Source: Lachnospiraceae bacterium
GTDB lineage: Bacteria > Bacillota > Clostridia > Lachnospirales > Lachnospiraceae
Assembly (NCBI GenBank): GCA_017526745.1
Contig: JAFXQX010000016.1
Location: 1 to 64,000 of the forward strand
DNA length: 64,000 nucleotides
Direction: 5' to 3'
A model generated the notes under the pieces. It was given only the letters and a program-made list of their open reading frames with translations, was not told where the DNA came from and did no database searches. The position numbers and the translations under genes are program-made. Positions 15,710-24,537 of this stretch are shown here, piece by piece (position 1 is the first letter of the stretch; each line of letters starts with the position of its first letter).

Positions 15710-16997
15710 TCTGAATACAGCCGTACTTTCTGATCCTGTATTTTACGGACGCACCTTCTCCGAGGAGTGCGTCCATTTCTTTTATATATTCATCCGCAAA
15801 ATCGCTCTTTACGAATGTCTGGATCGTTCCCGCAAATCCTCCGCCGTGAACACGGGAGACACCCTTTGCGGGGGAGGACAGGATGGCATCGCTCATTGCA
15901 AGCGCTATCGCCACACCCTGCTGTTCGGGCGATGTGGTGCTGTAAATGTTCTGAAGATATTCGTATGAGGATCTTGCCGAAGATGAGAATCTTCGAAGGA
16001 ATCTGTCAAAATCACCGGCCAGGAGACATTCCGCCTCTGCCGCAACTCTTTTGTTCTCACCGAAGAAATGAAGGGCACGCATTACCGCACGATCCCCGGT
16101 AACCTTCCTGATCGCCGGTATGTTCCCGATGAACTCATCTTCGGACACTTCGGTCAGTACACTCTTTCCGAAGTACGCGGCAACAGCTTTCATCTCTTTG
16201 GGTATGTCCGCATAGTCGTCGGTAAGGTCTGCGTGAGATGCTTTTGTATCGGTGATCACAAGGGAATAACCGTAATCTTCCGGGTCGAACTCTATGCGCT
16301 CTATCCTGGGATAGGTATCATCAAACAGCGGATCCGCATCGGAAGTCTTTGCAAAATCGATATGGACGAACCCTCCGACGCTGCATGCCATCTGGTCCAT
16401 GAGACCGCAGGGCTTACCCATGTAGACGTTTTCGGAATACTGGCTTATCTTGGCGATATCAACGGTTGATATCTCGCCGTTGTTAAAAAGACCTGACAGG
16501 ATGATCCCTATAAGTGACTCGAACGATGCGGAAGATGACAGCCCGGAGCCGCCTAAAACATCGCTTACGACATAGGCCTTGAATCCTCCGATCTCAAAGC
16601 CCTTTTTCGAAAATCCGGCGGCAACGCCTCTTATGAGCGAAGCGGTCGTTCCGATCTCATCAGGCCTTGCATCAAGATCATCAAGATTGACGGTAAACGT
16701 GTCATAGCCTTCGGAATATAGAGTTATCACGTTTTCGGAAACTGCCGATACGACAGCAAGAGAGTCTATGTTGAGCGATGCGGCAAGCACCTGTCCCATC
16801 TGGTGGTCAGTGTGGTTTCCGCCTATCTCGGATCTCCCGGCTGCGGAAAAAATGTGAAGATCACCCGGGCGGCCGAACATTTCCACGAAGTTTTTTGCCG
16901 TATTGGCGATACGTTCCTTCTGGTATGCGATAAGGCTTTTGTCTTTGCCGTATATCTCTTCAAGTCTTGCCTGATCGGGAAGATTTATTTCGTTCAT
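15702..16997 (-). CDS. galK: Galactokinase
   Basis: This 431-residue GHMP kinase phosphorylates galactose to galactose-1-phosphate, the substrate of GalT. The galactokinase signature appears as GRSEIGGNHTDHQ near residue 55, the GHMP ATP-binding motif as LGGSGLSSSASFE, and the C-terminal motif as GGGFAGTIQTF. It is longer than the E. coli enzyme, as is usual in Clostridia. It is transcribed away from the GH2 gene, with 95 bases between the two starts, so a shared divergent control region is likely. Confidence 0.94.
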   Translation of the reverse strand: MNEINLPDQARLEEIYGKDKSLIAYQKERIANTAKNFVEMFGRPGDLHIFSAAGRSEIGGNHTDHQMGQVLAASLNIDSLAVVSAVSENVITLYSEGYDTFTVNLDDLDARPDEIGTTASLIRGVAAGFSKKGFEIGGFKAYVVSDVLGGSGLSSSASFESLIGIILSGLFNNGEISTVDIAKISQYSENVYMGKPCGLMDQMACSVGGFVHIDFAKTSDADPLFDDTYPRIERIEFDPEDYGYSLVITDTKASHADLTDDYADIPKEMKAVAAYFGKSVLTEVSEDEFIGNIPAIRKVTGDRAVMRALHFFGENKRVAAEAECLLAGDFDRFLRRFSSSARSSYEYLQNIYSTTSPEQQGVAIALAMSDAILSSPAKGVSRVHGGGFAGTIQTFVKSDFADEYIKEMDALLGEGASVKYRIRKYGCIQII

Positions 16998-17092
16998 GAC
17001 TGTCTCCTTCTGTAAATGATTGAGGGATGGTGTTTATTCTGATAATATATATCAATACACTTGAACTTGACAAGATATATCGGAGGATAACA

Positions 17093-19519
17093 ATGACCGG
17101 CACGAAAATATACATAGACAGAAACTGGAAGTTTGACGCTGATTTTGAGGAAGGGATGATCTTCCCCGGATACAGTGAGTCCCAAATGACGGATGTTGAT
17201 ATCCCTCACAGTGTTGCGGACATGCCGCTTCACTATTTTGACGAGAGCATCTATCAGATGGTGTGCGGATACAGAAGACATCTGTTTGCCGAAAAAAGGT
17301 GGAGCGGCAGCAACATCCTTATTACGTTTGAAGGCGTTGCGCATGAGAGCACGCTTTATGTGAACGGAAATGAGATATGCACTCATTCATGCGGTTATAC
17401 AGCATTTACCGCGGATATCACTGAGTATGTCAATTTCGGGAAAGACAATGTCATAACGCTTCGTGTTTCAAGCATGGAGACACTTGACCAGCCTCCGTTC
17501 GGGTTTGCCATCGACTATATGACATACGGCGGGATATACAGGGATGTTTATATTGAGATCAAACCCAAAACGTACATATCAAGGGTCGCCACACATACAA
17601 AACTGATCGACAGATATGAAAGAGGCGGAGCAAGGTTCTGTAAAAAAGGTGCCGTCGTATCCAAGGTATATACATCCGGAAAGACAAAAGGCTGCAGCAT
17701 AGAGACTGCACTTCGCAAAAAGGGAGACGGGGTGTACTCGTGTGTTACCGTAACAAAAGCATCTGACGGATACACGGAAACAGTCACACGATCCGATGAT
17801 GTCGAACTGTGGGATCCCGACAATCCGGCATTGTATGAACTCAGAACGAGAATATTGGACGAGCAGGGATTTGCTGCGGACGAGAGGGTCGATACGATCG
17901 GATTCAGAAAGGCCGTATTCAAGGAGAACGGATTTTTCATAAACGGAAGGAAGTTTAAGATCAGGGGTCTTAACAGACATCAGTCTTATGCTTATGTCGG
18001 ATATGCTATGCCGGACTCCATGCAGGAATACGATGCCCTGATCTTAAAGAACGAGCTTGGCGCTAATGCGGTCAGGACTTCACATTACCCTCAGGCCCAA
18101 AGCTTTCTGGATAAATGTGACCAACTGGGACTTCTGGTGTTTACGGAGATACCAGGGTGGCAGCATATCGGAGGAGATGCCTGGAAGGACAAGGCGATCG
18201 ATAACGTTAAGGATATGATAAGGCAGAATATCAACCATCCGTCGATCATTTTGTGGGGCGTCAGGATCAATGAATCCGTCGATGACGATGACTTTTACGC
18301 CGCAACAAATGCCATGGCACATGCCGAGGATCCCTCAAGACAGACGGGAGGAGTCCGCTGTCATGCGAAAGGATCGTTCCAGGAAGACGTATTTACATAT
18401 AATGATTTTTCCCACTCCGGAAACAATGCGGGGGCTGCTCCGAGATCGGCGGTAACACCCGATACATCGAGGGGCTATCTTATCACCGAGTATAACGGTC
18501 ATATGTTCCCGACAAAATCATTCGACAGTGAACAGCACAGGACCGAGCACATGTTAAGGCATGCGGCGGTTCTTGACAGCGTGGCGTCTTTCAATGATAT
18601 CGCAGGGTCGTTTGGCTGGTGCATGTTCGATTATAATACTCACAAGGATTTCGGAAGCGGGGATAGGATATGCTATCACGGGGTATGCGATATTTTCAGG
18701 AACAGAAAGCTTGCCGGATTCTTATATGCGGCCCAGCAGGATGATTCGCCTGTCCTCGCGCTTTCATCGTCGATGAACATCGGAGAGCACCCGGCGTGTA
18801 TACTGGGGGACGTGTATATAATCTCCAATGCGGACTCTGTTAGGATGTACAGAAACGATGAGTTCATAAAAGAGTACAGCGCCAAGGACTCGCCGTATAA
18901 AAACCTCTTGCACGGCCCCATGCTGATCGACGACTATGTGGGAAATGCACTGGAAGTTCATGAGAACATGCCGCACAAAAAGGCGGAAAGGATAAGCGGC
19001 CTTTTAAACCATATCGCACGGTTCGGACAGAACGATACCGATATTGGGTTCCTTGCAAGAGCAGGCATGACTGCAGCCCAATATCATATAAAAAAAGATG
19101 AGATCCGTGTTCTGTACGAAAAATACGTGGGAAACTGGGGGCAGAAATCCGTATCATACAAGTTTGAGGCCGTAAAGGGCGGCGACGTGATAAAGGAACT
19201 GATCGTAGCCGCATCGACAAGGCCCCACCTTGACATCACGGTAAGTTCGGATACGCTCGTCGAGAATAAGACATATGATGTCGCTCTCGTCAGGCTCCGC
19301 GCCGTTGATGAGAACAGGGGGATACTGCCTTTTTGCAATGATCCGGTAACGCTGAAAACGAAAGGCCCCATTGAACTGATCGGCCCGAAGACCATATCAC
19401 TTTCCGGAGGCATGGGCGGAGTATATGTACGGTCGGCAGGAGAAGGTGAAGCCTCGCTCAAGATAACGGATGCGTTCGGGGAAGCAAACGTCGTAAGATT
19501 TAACGTGATACGTAAATAA
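17093..19519 (+). CDS. Glycoside hydrolase family 2, probable beta-galactosidase
   Basis: This 808-residue enzyme has a sugar-binding jelly-roll domain (about 1-160), an Ig-like middle domain, and a TIM barrel from about 280. The acid/base Glu394 is in WGVRINES and the candidate nucleophile Glu466 is in LITEYNGH, both standard for GH2. An immunoglobulin-like C-terminal region follows. There is no signal peptide, so it acts in the cytoplasm. I start at ATG 17093 behind CGGAGG (17081-17086) rather than at 17027. Adjacent galactose genes suggest beta-galactosides as substrate. Beta-glucuronidase or mannosidase activity cannot be excluded from sequence alone. Confidence 0.85.
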   Translation: MTGTKIYIDRNWKFDADFEEGMIFPGYSESQMTDVDIPHSVADMPLHYFDESIYQMVCGYRRHLFAEKRWSGSNILITFEGVAHESTLYVNGNEICTHSCGYTAFTADITEYVNFGKDNVITLRVSSMETLDQPPFGFAIDYMTYGGIYRDVYIEIKPKTYISRVATHTKLIDRYERGGARFCKKGAVVSKVYTSGKTKGCSIETALRKKGDGVYSCVTVTKASDGYTETVTRSDDVELWDPDNPALYELRTRILDEQGFAADERVDTIGFRKAVFKENGFFINGRKFKIRGLNRHQSYAYVGYAMPDSMQEYDALILKNELGANAVRTSHYPQAQSFLDKCDQLGLLVFTEIPGWQHIGGDAWKDKAIDNVKDMIRQNINHPSIILWGVRINESVDDDDFYAATNAMAHAEDPSRQTGGVRCHAKGSFQEDVFTYNDFSHSGNNAGAAPRSAVTPDTSRGYLITEYNGHMFPTKSFDSEQHRTEHMLRHAAVLDSVASFNDIAGSFGWCMFDYNTHKDFGSGDRICYHGVCDIFRNRKLAGFLYAAQQDDSPVLALSSSMNIGEHPACILGDVYIISNADSVRMYRNDEFIKEYSAKDSPYKNLLHGPMLIDDYVGNALEVHENMPHKKAERISGLLNHIARFGQNDTDIGFLARAGMTAAQYHIKKDEIRVLYEKYVGNWGQKSVSYKFEAVKGGDVIKELIVAASTRPHLDITVSSDTLVENKTYDVALVRLRAVDENRGILPFCNDPVTLKTKGPIELIGPKTISLSGGMGGVYVRSAGEGEASLKITDAFGEANVVRFNVIRK

Positions 19520-19585
19520 TGGAAATGAGTGTTGCATTGTGATATGATATCAAGGTTGCAAATACCGCCAGGCTAAGGAGAAAAC

Positions 19586-20170
19586 ATGAACGGCAAAAAC
19601 ATAGAGATCAGATGGCACGGACGCGGAGGACAGGGCGCCAAGACGGCAGCGCTTCTTCTGGCTGATGTGTGCTTCAAGACGGGAGCCTATGTACAGGGCT
19701 TTCCCGAGTATGGACCGGAAAGGATGGGAGCTCCGATCACTGCCTTTAACAGGATCAGCGACAGGCAGATACGTGTCCATTCCAACATATATAATCCCGA
19801 CCTTGTTGTCGTGGTCGATGAGACGTTGCTTACATCGGTGGATGTTACGGCAGGACTGTCCGAAGACGGTGCGGTCATCGTTAACACAGATAAGAAAAAG
19901 GAAGAGATCATCCCTTTGCTGAACGGGTATAAAGGAGGGGTGTATACGGTCGATGCAAGGGCCATATCGGTCGCCGCTCTCGGGAAGTATTTCCCCAACT
20001 CACCTATGCTCGCAGCGGCGGTTGCCGTATCGCATGTCATGGAAAAGGAAGATTTCATCAAAGAGATGAGGGCCTCCTATGAACATAAATTCGCCAAGAA
20101 ACCGGAAGTCATCGACGGTAACATGAAGGCGCTTACGGAAACGTTTGCCGCACTGGAGGATCAGCTATGA
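19586..20170 (+). CDS. porG: 2-oxoacid:ferredoxin oxidoreductase, gamma subunit
   Basis: This 194-residue protein has the family opening RWHGRGGQGAKTAA and the YGPERMGAP segment seen in gamma subunits of pyruvate or 2-oxoisovalerate oxidoreductases. It starts a four-gene set whose products form one CoA-dependent, ferredoxin-reducing complex. Its end overlaps the ferredoxin-subunit gene by four bases. An extended -10 (TGATATGAT) about 40 bases upstream could be its promoter. A separate single-chain PFOR is encoded at 37.9 kb, so this complex may serve branched-chain or other 2-oxoacids. Confidence 0.88.
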   Translation: MNGKNIEIRWHGRGGQGAKTAALLLADVCFKTGAYVQGFPEYGPERMGAPITAFNRISDRQIRVHSNIYNPDLVVVVDETLLTSVDVTAGLSEDGAVIVNTDKKKEEIIPLLNGYKGGVYTVDARAISVAALGKYFPNSPMLAAAVAVSHVMEKEDFIKEMRASYEHKFAKKPEVIDGNMKALTETFAALEDQL

Positions 20171-20469
20171 GAACGGATATTTCGAACATAAACGAACAGT
20201 CACCGTGCGAGGATCTGACGGAAGGCCTGATGATATTCGCACAGGGTACATCAAAGGATTTTAAGACCGGGGAGTGGAGGACATCCACACCCGTGTTTGA
20301 TAAGGATAAGTGTAAACAGTGTCTTCTGTGTGCACCCGTCTGTCCCGACGGATGCATACCTGTTACAGACGGAAGACGCGATGATTTTGACATGGATCAC
20401 TGCAAAGGATGCGGGATATGCGAAAAGGCATGTCCTTTCGGTGCGATAACCATGAGGGAGGGAGTCTGA
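20167..20469 (+). CDS. porD: 2-oxoacid:ferredoxin oxidoreductase, delta (ferredoxin) subunit
   Basis: This 100-residue protein carries two classical 4Fe-4S motifs: CKQCLLCAPVCPDGC and CKGCGICEKACP. It passes electrons from the TPP-bearing subunit to soluble ferredoxin. Its start overlaps the gamma-subunit stop (ATGA) and the alpha subunit begins two bases after its stop, so stoichiometric expression is expected. Confidence 0.92.
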   Translation: MRTDISNINEQSPCEDLTEGLMIFAQGTSKDFKTGEWRTSTPVFDKDKCKQCLLCAPVCPDGCIPVTDGRRDDFDMDHCKGCGICEKACPFGAITMREGV

Positions 20470-20470
20470 T

Positions 20471-21655
20471 ATGTCCAGGAAAGACCGTATGTCAGGAAAT
20501 GAGGCGGTGGCTTTTGCCATACGCCAGGTGAACCCGGATGTCATGCCGGCGTTCCCGATCACTCCTTCAACGGAGATACCCCAGATGGTATCGACATATA
20601 TCGCAAACGGCGAGATGGATACCGAGTTCATACCGGTCGAGTCGGAGCATTCTTCGATGAGTGCCGCGATCGGATCCGAGGCAGCGGGCGCAAGAAGCAT
20701 GACGGCAACATCATCTTGCGGACTGGCCTTCATGTGGGAGGAGCTGCTTGTTGCGGCATCAAACAGACTGCCTGTGGTTCTGACTCTTGTAAACAGAACA
20801 CTTTCCGGCCCCATCAACATCAACTGCGATCATTCCGACGGAATGGGCGCAAGGGATACGGGCTGGATCCAGATATACGCTGAGAACAATCAGGAAGCAT
20901 ATGATAATTACATCCAGGCATTTCCGATAGCCGAGGACAAACGGGTCCATCTTCCGGTCATGGTATGTCAGGACGGGTTCATAACGAGCCATGCCGTTGA
21001 AAACATTCTTGTGGAGGAAGATGAGGATGTGAAGGAGTTTGTCGGCGAGTATCATCCCGAGGAATTCCTGCTCAATCCCGGAAAACCCGTATCCGTCGGA
21101 CCGTATGCCGTGTCGGCATATTCGATGGAAGCCAAGTACAATCAGGAACTTGCAATGGAAGCTTCCAAGGAAGTCATAGCCGAAGTTGCCCAAAAGTTCA
21201 GGGATAAGTTCGGACGCGGATTTACCTTCTTTGAAGAATACAGAACGGAAGATGCGGATTATATAATGCTCATCATGGGATCGGCTGCGGGAACGGCAAA
21301 AGAAGCAGTTGACGAACTCAGGGATGCGGGCGTAAAGGCGGGAGTACTTAAGCTCCGCGTGTTCAGGCCCTTCCCTGAAGATGAGATAGCAAAGGCACTT
21401 CGCGGCTGTAAGGCAGTGGCGATCATGGACAGATGCGAGAGCTATAACGGAAACGGCGGTCCTCTCTCATCGGAGGTCTGTGCCGCACTGTACAGAAACG
21501 AAGTCTTCATCAAGACTGTAAGCTATGTATACGGACTTGCGGGACGCGACTTCACCGTCGATTCGGCAAAGAAGGTATTCTCGCAGCTTGAAGAAGCAGC
21601 AAAGGGTGTAAAGATCAAACAGCATACATATGTAGGACTTCGGACGAAGTCTTAA
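20471..21655 (+). CDS. porA: 2-oxoacid:ferredoxin oxidoreductase, alpha subunit
   Basis: This 394-residue subunit has the conserved PAFPITPSTEIPQM opening, the EHSSMSAAIGSEAAGAR segment and a transketolase C-terminal-like region (AGVLKLRVFRPFPEDEIAKAL). It forms the pyrimidine-binding half of the TPP site and binds substrate. The sequence fits both pyruvate and 2-oxoisovalerate enzymes, so I leave the substrate open. Confidence 0.9.
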   Translation: MSRKDRMSGNEAVAFAIRQVNPDVMPAFPITPSTEIPQMVSTYIANGEMDTEFIPVESEHSSMSAAIGSEAAGARSMTATSSCGLAFMWEELLVAASNRLPVVLTLVNRTLSGPININCDHSDGMGARDTGWIQIYAENNQEAYDNYIQAFPIAEDKRVHLPVMVCQDGFITSHAVENILVEEDEDVKEFVGEYHPEEFLLNPGKPVSVGPYAVSAYSMEAKYNQELAMEASKEVIAEVAQKFRDKFGRGFTFFEEYRTEDADYIMLIMGSAAGTAKEAVDELRDAGVKAGVLKLRVFRPFPEDEIAKALRGCKAVAIMDRCESYNGNGGPLSSEVCAALYRNEVFIKTVSYVYGLAGRDFTVDSAKKVFSQLEEAAKGVKIKQHTYVGLRTKS

Positions 21656-21673
21656 CAGGAAAGGGAACCGAAA

Positions 21674-22615
21674 TTGGCAGGATATAATCTCAAAGAAGTC
21701 ATGAGCAGACCCGAGAGGCTTGCAAGCGGACACAGGATGTGCGCAGGATGCGGTGCGACCATCGGTATAAGAGCGGTACTTCGCGCACTTCATCCGGGCG
21801 ATGCCGCAGTTATCGGAAACGCGACCGGGTGCCTGGAAGTGTCCACCTTCATGTACCCTTATACGGCATGGGAGGACAGCTATATCCATAATGCTTTCGA
21901 GAACGCCGGAGCAACGCTTTCGGGCGTGGAGACCGCATACCGTGCATTAAAAAAACGCGGACGTCTTCCAAAGGATAAGGAATACAAGTTCATAACGTTC
22001 GGAGGCGACGGGGGAACATACGATATAGGATTCCAGTCTCTTTCCGGCGCCATGGAACGGGGACATGACATGGTTTATGTGTGCTATGACAACGGCGCAT
22101 ACATGAACACCGGTATACAGAGGTCATCCGCAACACCGCAGTTTGCGGATACGACAACGACACCTGTCGGAAAGAACAGCAACGGAAAGGTCCAGACGAG
22201 AAAGGATCTGTCTGCGATAATCGCCGAACATCATGTTCCGTACGTTGCGCAGACGACATTTACGAAAGATTTCAAGGATATACATATCAAGTCCGAGAGG
22301 GCCATATATACGCAGGGTCCGGCATTTCTGAACATGCTGGCACCGTGTCCGAGAGGGTGGAGATACGAAACTTCCGATATCATGAAGATCTGTCAGCTCG
22401 CCATCGACACATGCTACTGGCCGATGTTCGAGGTCGATCACGGCAACTGGAGGCTGACATATGAACCGAAACAGAAGCTTCCGATAGAGGACTTCCTGCG
22501 CGTGCAGGGAAGGTTCAAGCATCTTTTCGCGCCGGGTAACGAAGATCTTATCGCGGCTTTCCAGGAAGAGGTCGACAGAAGATGGGAAGATCTCCTCTAC
22601 AGATGCAATAAATGA
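21674..22615 (+). CDS. porB: 2-oxoacid:ferredoxin oxidoreductase, beta (TPP) subunit
   Basis: This 313-residue subunit has the Cys pair of the proximal cluster (MCAGCGATIGIRA) and the TPP-binding motif GGDGGTYDIGFQS followed by NGAYMNTGIQRS. It starts with TTG at 21674, behind an AGGAAAGGG site, which also fits the conserved N-terminus. It completes the four-subunit complex. The next gene starts 15 bases downstream and appears to be co-transcribed. Confidence 0.9.
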   Translation: MAGYNLKEVMSRPERLASGHRMCAGCGATIGIRAVLRALHPGDAAVIGNATGCLEVSTFMYPYTAWEDSYIHNAFENAGATLSGVETAYRALKKRGRLPKDKEYKFITFGGDGGTYDIGFQSLSGAMERGHDMVYVCYDNGAYMNTGIQRSSATPQFADTTTTPVGKNSNGKVQTRKDLSAIIAEHHVPYVAQTTFTKDFKDIHIKSERAIYTQGPAFLNMLAPCPRGWRYETSDIMKICQLAIDTCYWPMFEVDHGNWRLTYEPKQKLPIEDFLRVQGRFKHLFAPGNEDLIAAFQEEVDRRWEDLLYRCNK

Positions 22616-22630
22616 AGATAGGAGGGGCAA

Positions 22631-23533
22631 ATGGACGGATTATTTACAAACACACACATTATCGCATGGCTTCAGTATTTTTCGGAGAACACCGACATCG
22701 ATCTTGAGCATGTCAAGATTCTTGATATAACCAAAAAGAACAAGAACCTCATTCCGACCTGCGAGGCGCACAGATGCGTTCTCGTTTTCACCGAAGCGGG
22801 GCATCCCGATATCTTCTACAGGATGTTCAATGCGGGACTGGGCGACTGCAAGGTGATATATAACGAAGGAAGCGAGCCGACGGGCCCCATCAAGGAGGAC
22901 AATGTCAGCCAGATGATCGACAGGGGCATCAACGCTTCCGCAGGAATGATAATCCTCAATCCCAATGCGCGTGCGACGATGCGGTTCGGGATTGACAATA
23001 AGTCCCTTGCAAAGGGAAGCGTTAAATATGTCGGCAGTGAGATACGTGCGATAATCCTATCCAAGATGCAGATAGAAGAGGGTAAGAATATATGTGCCAT
23101 CTCTGCCGAGTCGATCGCGGTTGAGGCAGGTATCCTTAACGGCGAGGGAACGATCATCGCCGTCGAGTATAACCATAATGACAGAAATGCACTCGAGGAG
23201 AACGTTGAACTGTTCGGACTGAACAATATCACGATCATAGACCATGTGGACGATGAGTCTCTTGAGGGACTGCCCGCACCCGATGTCACCATGCTTGTTG
23301 CGAGCGCATCCATGGAGCAGGAGATAGAGTGTCTCCTTCGTAAAAATCCTTCAATGGAATTTGTCATATATACGCTTGATTTTGTGCTTGCCGCATCGAT
23401 GATGGAAAAGTGTAAGAAGTACTGTATCTCGGATCCCGAGATAATCCAGGTTTGTGTTTCAAAGGTAACAAGCAGGCATAATGTTGACGTTCAGCCGGCC
23501 CCGTGGATCATATCGTTCAAAGCCGGAGCCTGA
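22631..23533 (+). CDS. Degenerate CbiE/CbiT-like (precorrin methyltransferase-like) protein
   Basis: This 300-residue protein resembles the two-domain precorrin-6Y methyltransferase CobL/CbiET in outline. Residues about 50-120 resemble the end of CbiE (AGLGDCKVIYNEGSEP). From about 130 it follows CbiT (VGSEIRAIILSKMQI, then AIAVEYNHNDRNALEENVELFGL-like order). The SAM-binding glycine motif, normally D-I-G-A-G-T-G-S, is replaced by ICAISAESIAVEAG (154-167), and the CbiE half is shortened. No other cobalamin genes are nearby; it directly follows the oxidoreductase subunits. It is probably no longer a corrin methyltransferase. Its role is unknown. Confidence 0.6.
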   Translation: MDGLFTNTHIIAWLQYFSENTDIDLEHVKILDITKKNKNLIPTCEAHRCVLVFTEAGHPDIFYRMFNAGLGDCKVIYNEGSEPTGPIKEDNVSQMIDRGINASAGMIILNPNARATMRFGIDNKSLAKGSVKYVGSEIRAIILSKMQIEEGKNICAISAESIAVEAGILNGEGTIIAVEYNHNDRNALEENVELFGLNNITIIDHVDDESLEGLPAPDVTMLVASASMEQEIECLLRKNPSMEFVIYTLDFVLAASMMEKCKKYCISDPEIIQVCVSKVTSRHNVDVQPAPWIISFKAGA

Positions 23534-23563
23534 TATATAATGTAAGATGACGAGGTCTTTCGA

Positions 23564-24523
23564 ATGAGATTTGATGAAAAAAAAGAGCCGTCATATCTCG
23601 GATGGCTGTTTTTCATATCGATCGCTTTCCATATCCTTGCCAGCCTGGCCGTCTCGGTAATGTCGCAAAAGGGTATCGAGCTTCCCGTGGAAGCATCTCT
23701 GATATTGTCGGAGCTTACGATACTCGTTCCGACCCTTATCTATATTCTGGCAGGAAACCTCGGTTTTAAAACCGAGCTTGGATTCAGAGCGATAAAGCCG
23801 GCATCATTTTTTATGAGTCTTCTCCTAACTGCCGTCGTCACCCCGATAGCAACGCTGTTTAATATCATCTCACAGTTTTTTGTGAGCAATACGATGGTAG
23901 AGATGTCGGACACTCTTGTCTCGGGATCGGGTATAGCCGTATTGTTACTAGGATCGGTCTACGGACCGCTCTGTGAGGAACTGACATTCAGGTCGGTCTT
24001 TGCCGGACGGTACGAAAGATATGCGGGCCCGATGGGAGCAGCGCTTATATCTGCAGCACTTTTTGCTCTTGCACATATGAATGTGAACCAGGCTATGTAT
24101 GCTTTTGTGCTCGGCTGGATATTTGCCGTTGTCAACAAAGCGGCAAGGAGCGTATATCCATCCATGATAATGCATATCTGTATCAATTTCGGAAACCTTG
24201 CGATGCTTCTTGCCGCTTCAAAGGCAGCAGATGCGATCGGCGCAGCAAGCCTTGCGGAATCGGCCGAAAGTGTCAGAAACAGTAATGTATTATATGTAAT
24301 GGCTTCGGTATTTCTCATTCTTGCGGTCATATGTGCTGCGATCGCCATACCATGCATTGTGTTTATCGCAAAGCATGAGGGAGGACTTGACGGTCTTTTG
24401 GACATGTTCAGGGCAAAGCATGAACAGAAACGATGGCTAAGGGTTCCAACCATGCTCGGGATAGTGCTCGTACTCGTGATAATGTTCGGCCTTGGCAGCT
24501 TCTTAAAGGTGGCAGGGCAGTAA
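23564..24523 (+). CDS. CPBP-family intramembrane metalloprotease
   Basis: This is a 319-residue membrane protein with about eight hydrophobic segments. It carries the CPBP (Abi/CAAX-like) motifs: EExxxR in LCEELTFRSV, His in FALAHMN, and His in SMIMHICINF. Members cleave within membranes or process prenylated or peptide substrates. In Firmicutes some work in bacteriocin immunity or peptide export. No peptide gene is adjacent, so the substrate is unknown. It lies 30 bases after the CbiT-like gene and 14 bases before the GH43 gene. Confidence 0.85.
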   Translation: MRFDEKKEPSYLGWLFFISIAFHILASLAVSVMSQKGIELPVEASLILSELTILVPTLIYILAGNLGFKTELGFRAIKPASFFMSLLLTAVVTPIATLFNIISQFFVSNTMVEMSDTLVSGSGIAVLLLGSVYGPLCEELTFRSVFAGRYERYAGPMGAALISAALFALAHMNVNQAMYAFVLGWIFAVVNKAARSVYPSMIMHICINFGNLAMLLAASKAADAIGAASLAESAESVRNSNVLYVMASVFLILAVICAAIAIPCIVFIAKHEGGLDGLLDMFRAKHEQKRWLRVPTMLGIVLVLVIMFGLGSFLKVAGQ

Positions 24524-24537
24524 GAGCGGAGGATAAT

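Noticed and set aside
24433-24537. Upstream extension of the GH43 gene
   Set aside because: It overlaps the conserved end of the protease gene; ATG 24538 has a good ribosome binding site and starts the GH43 domain.
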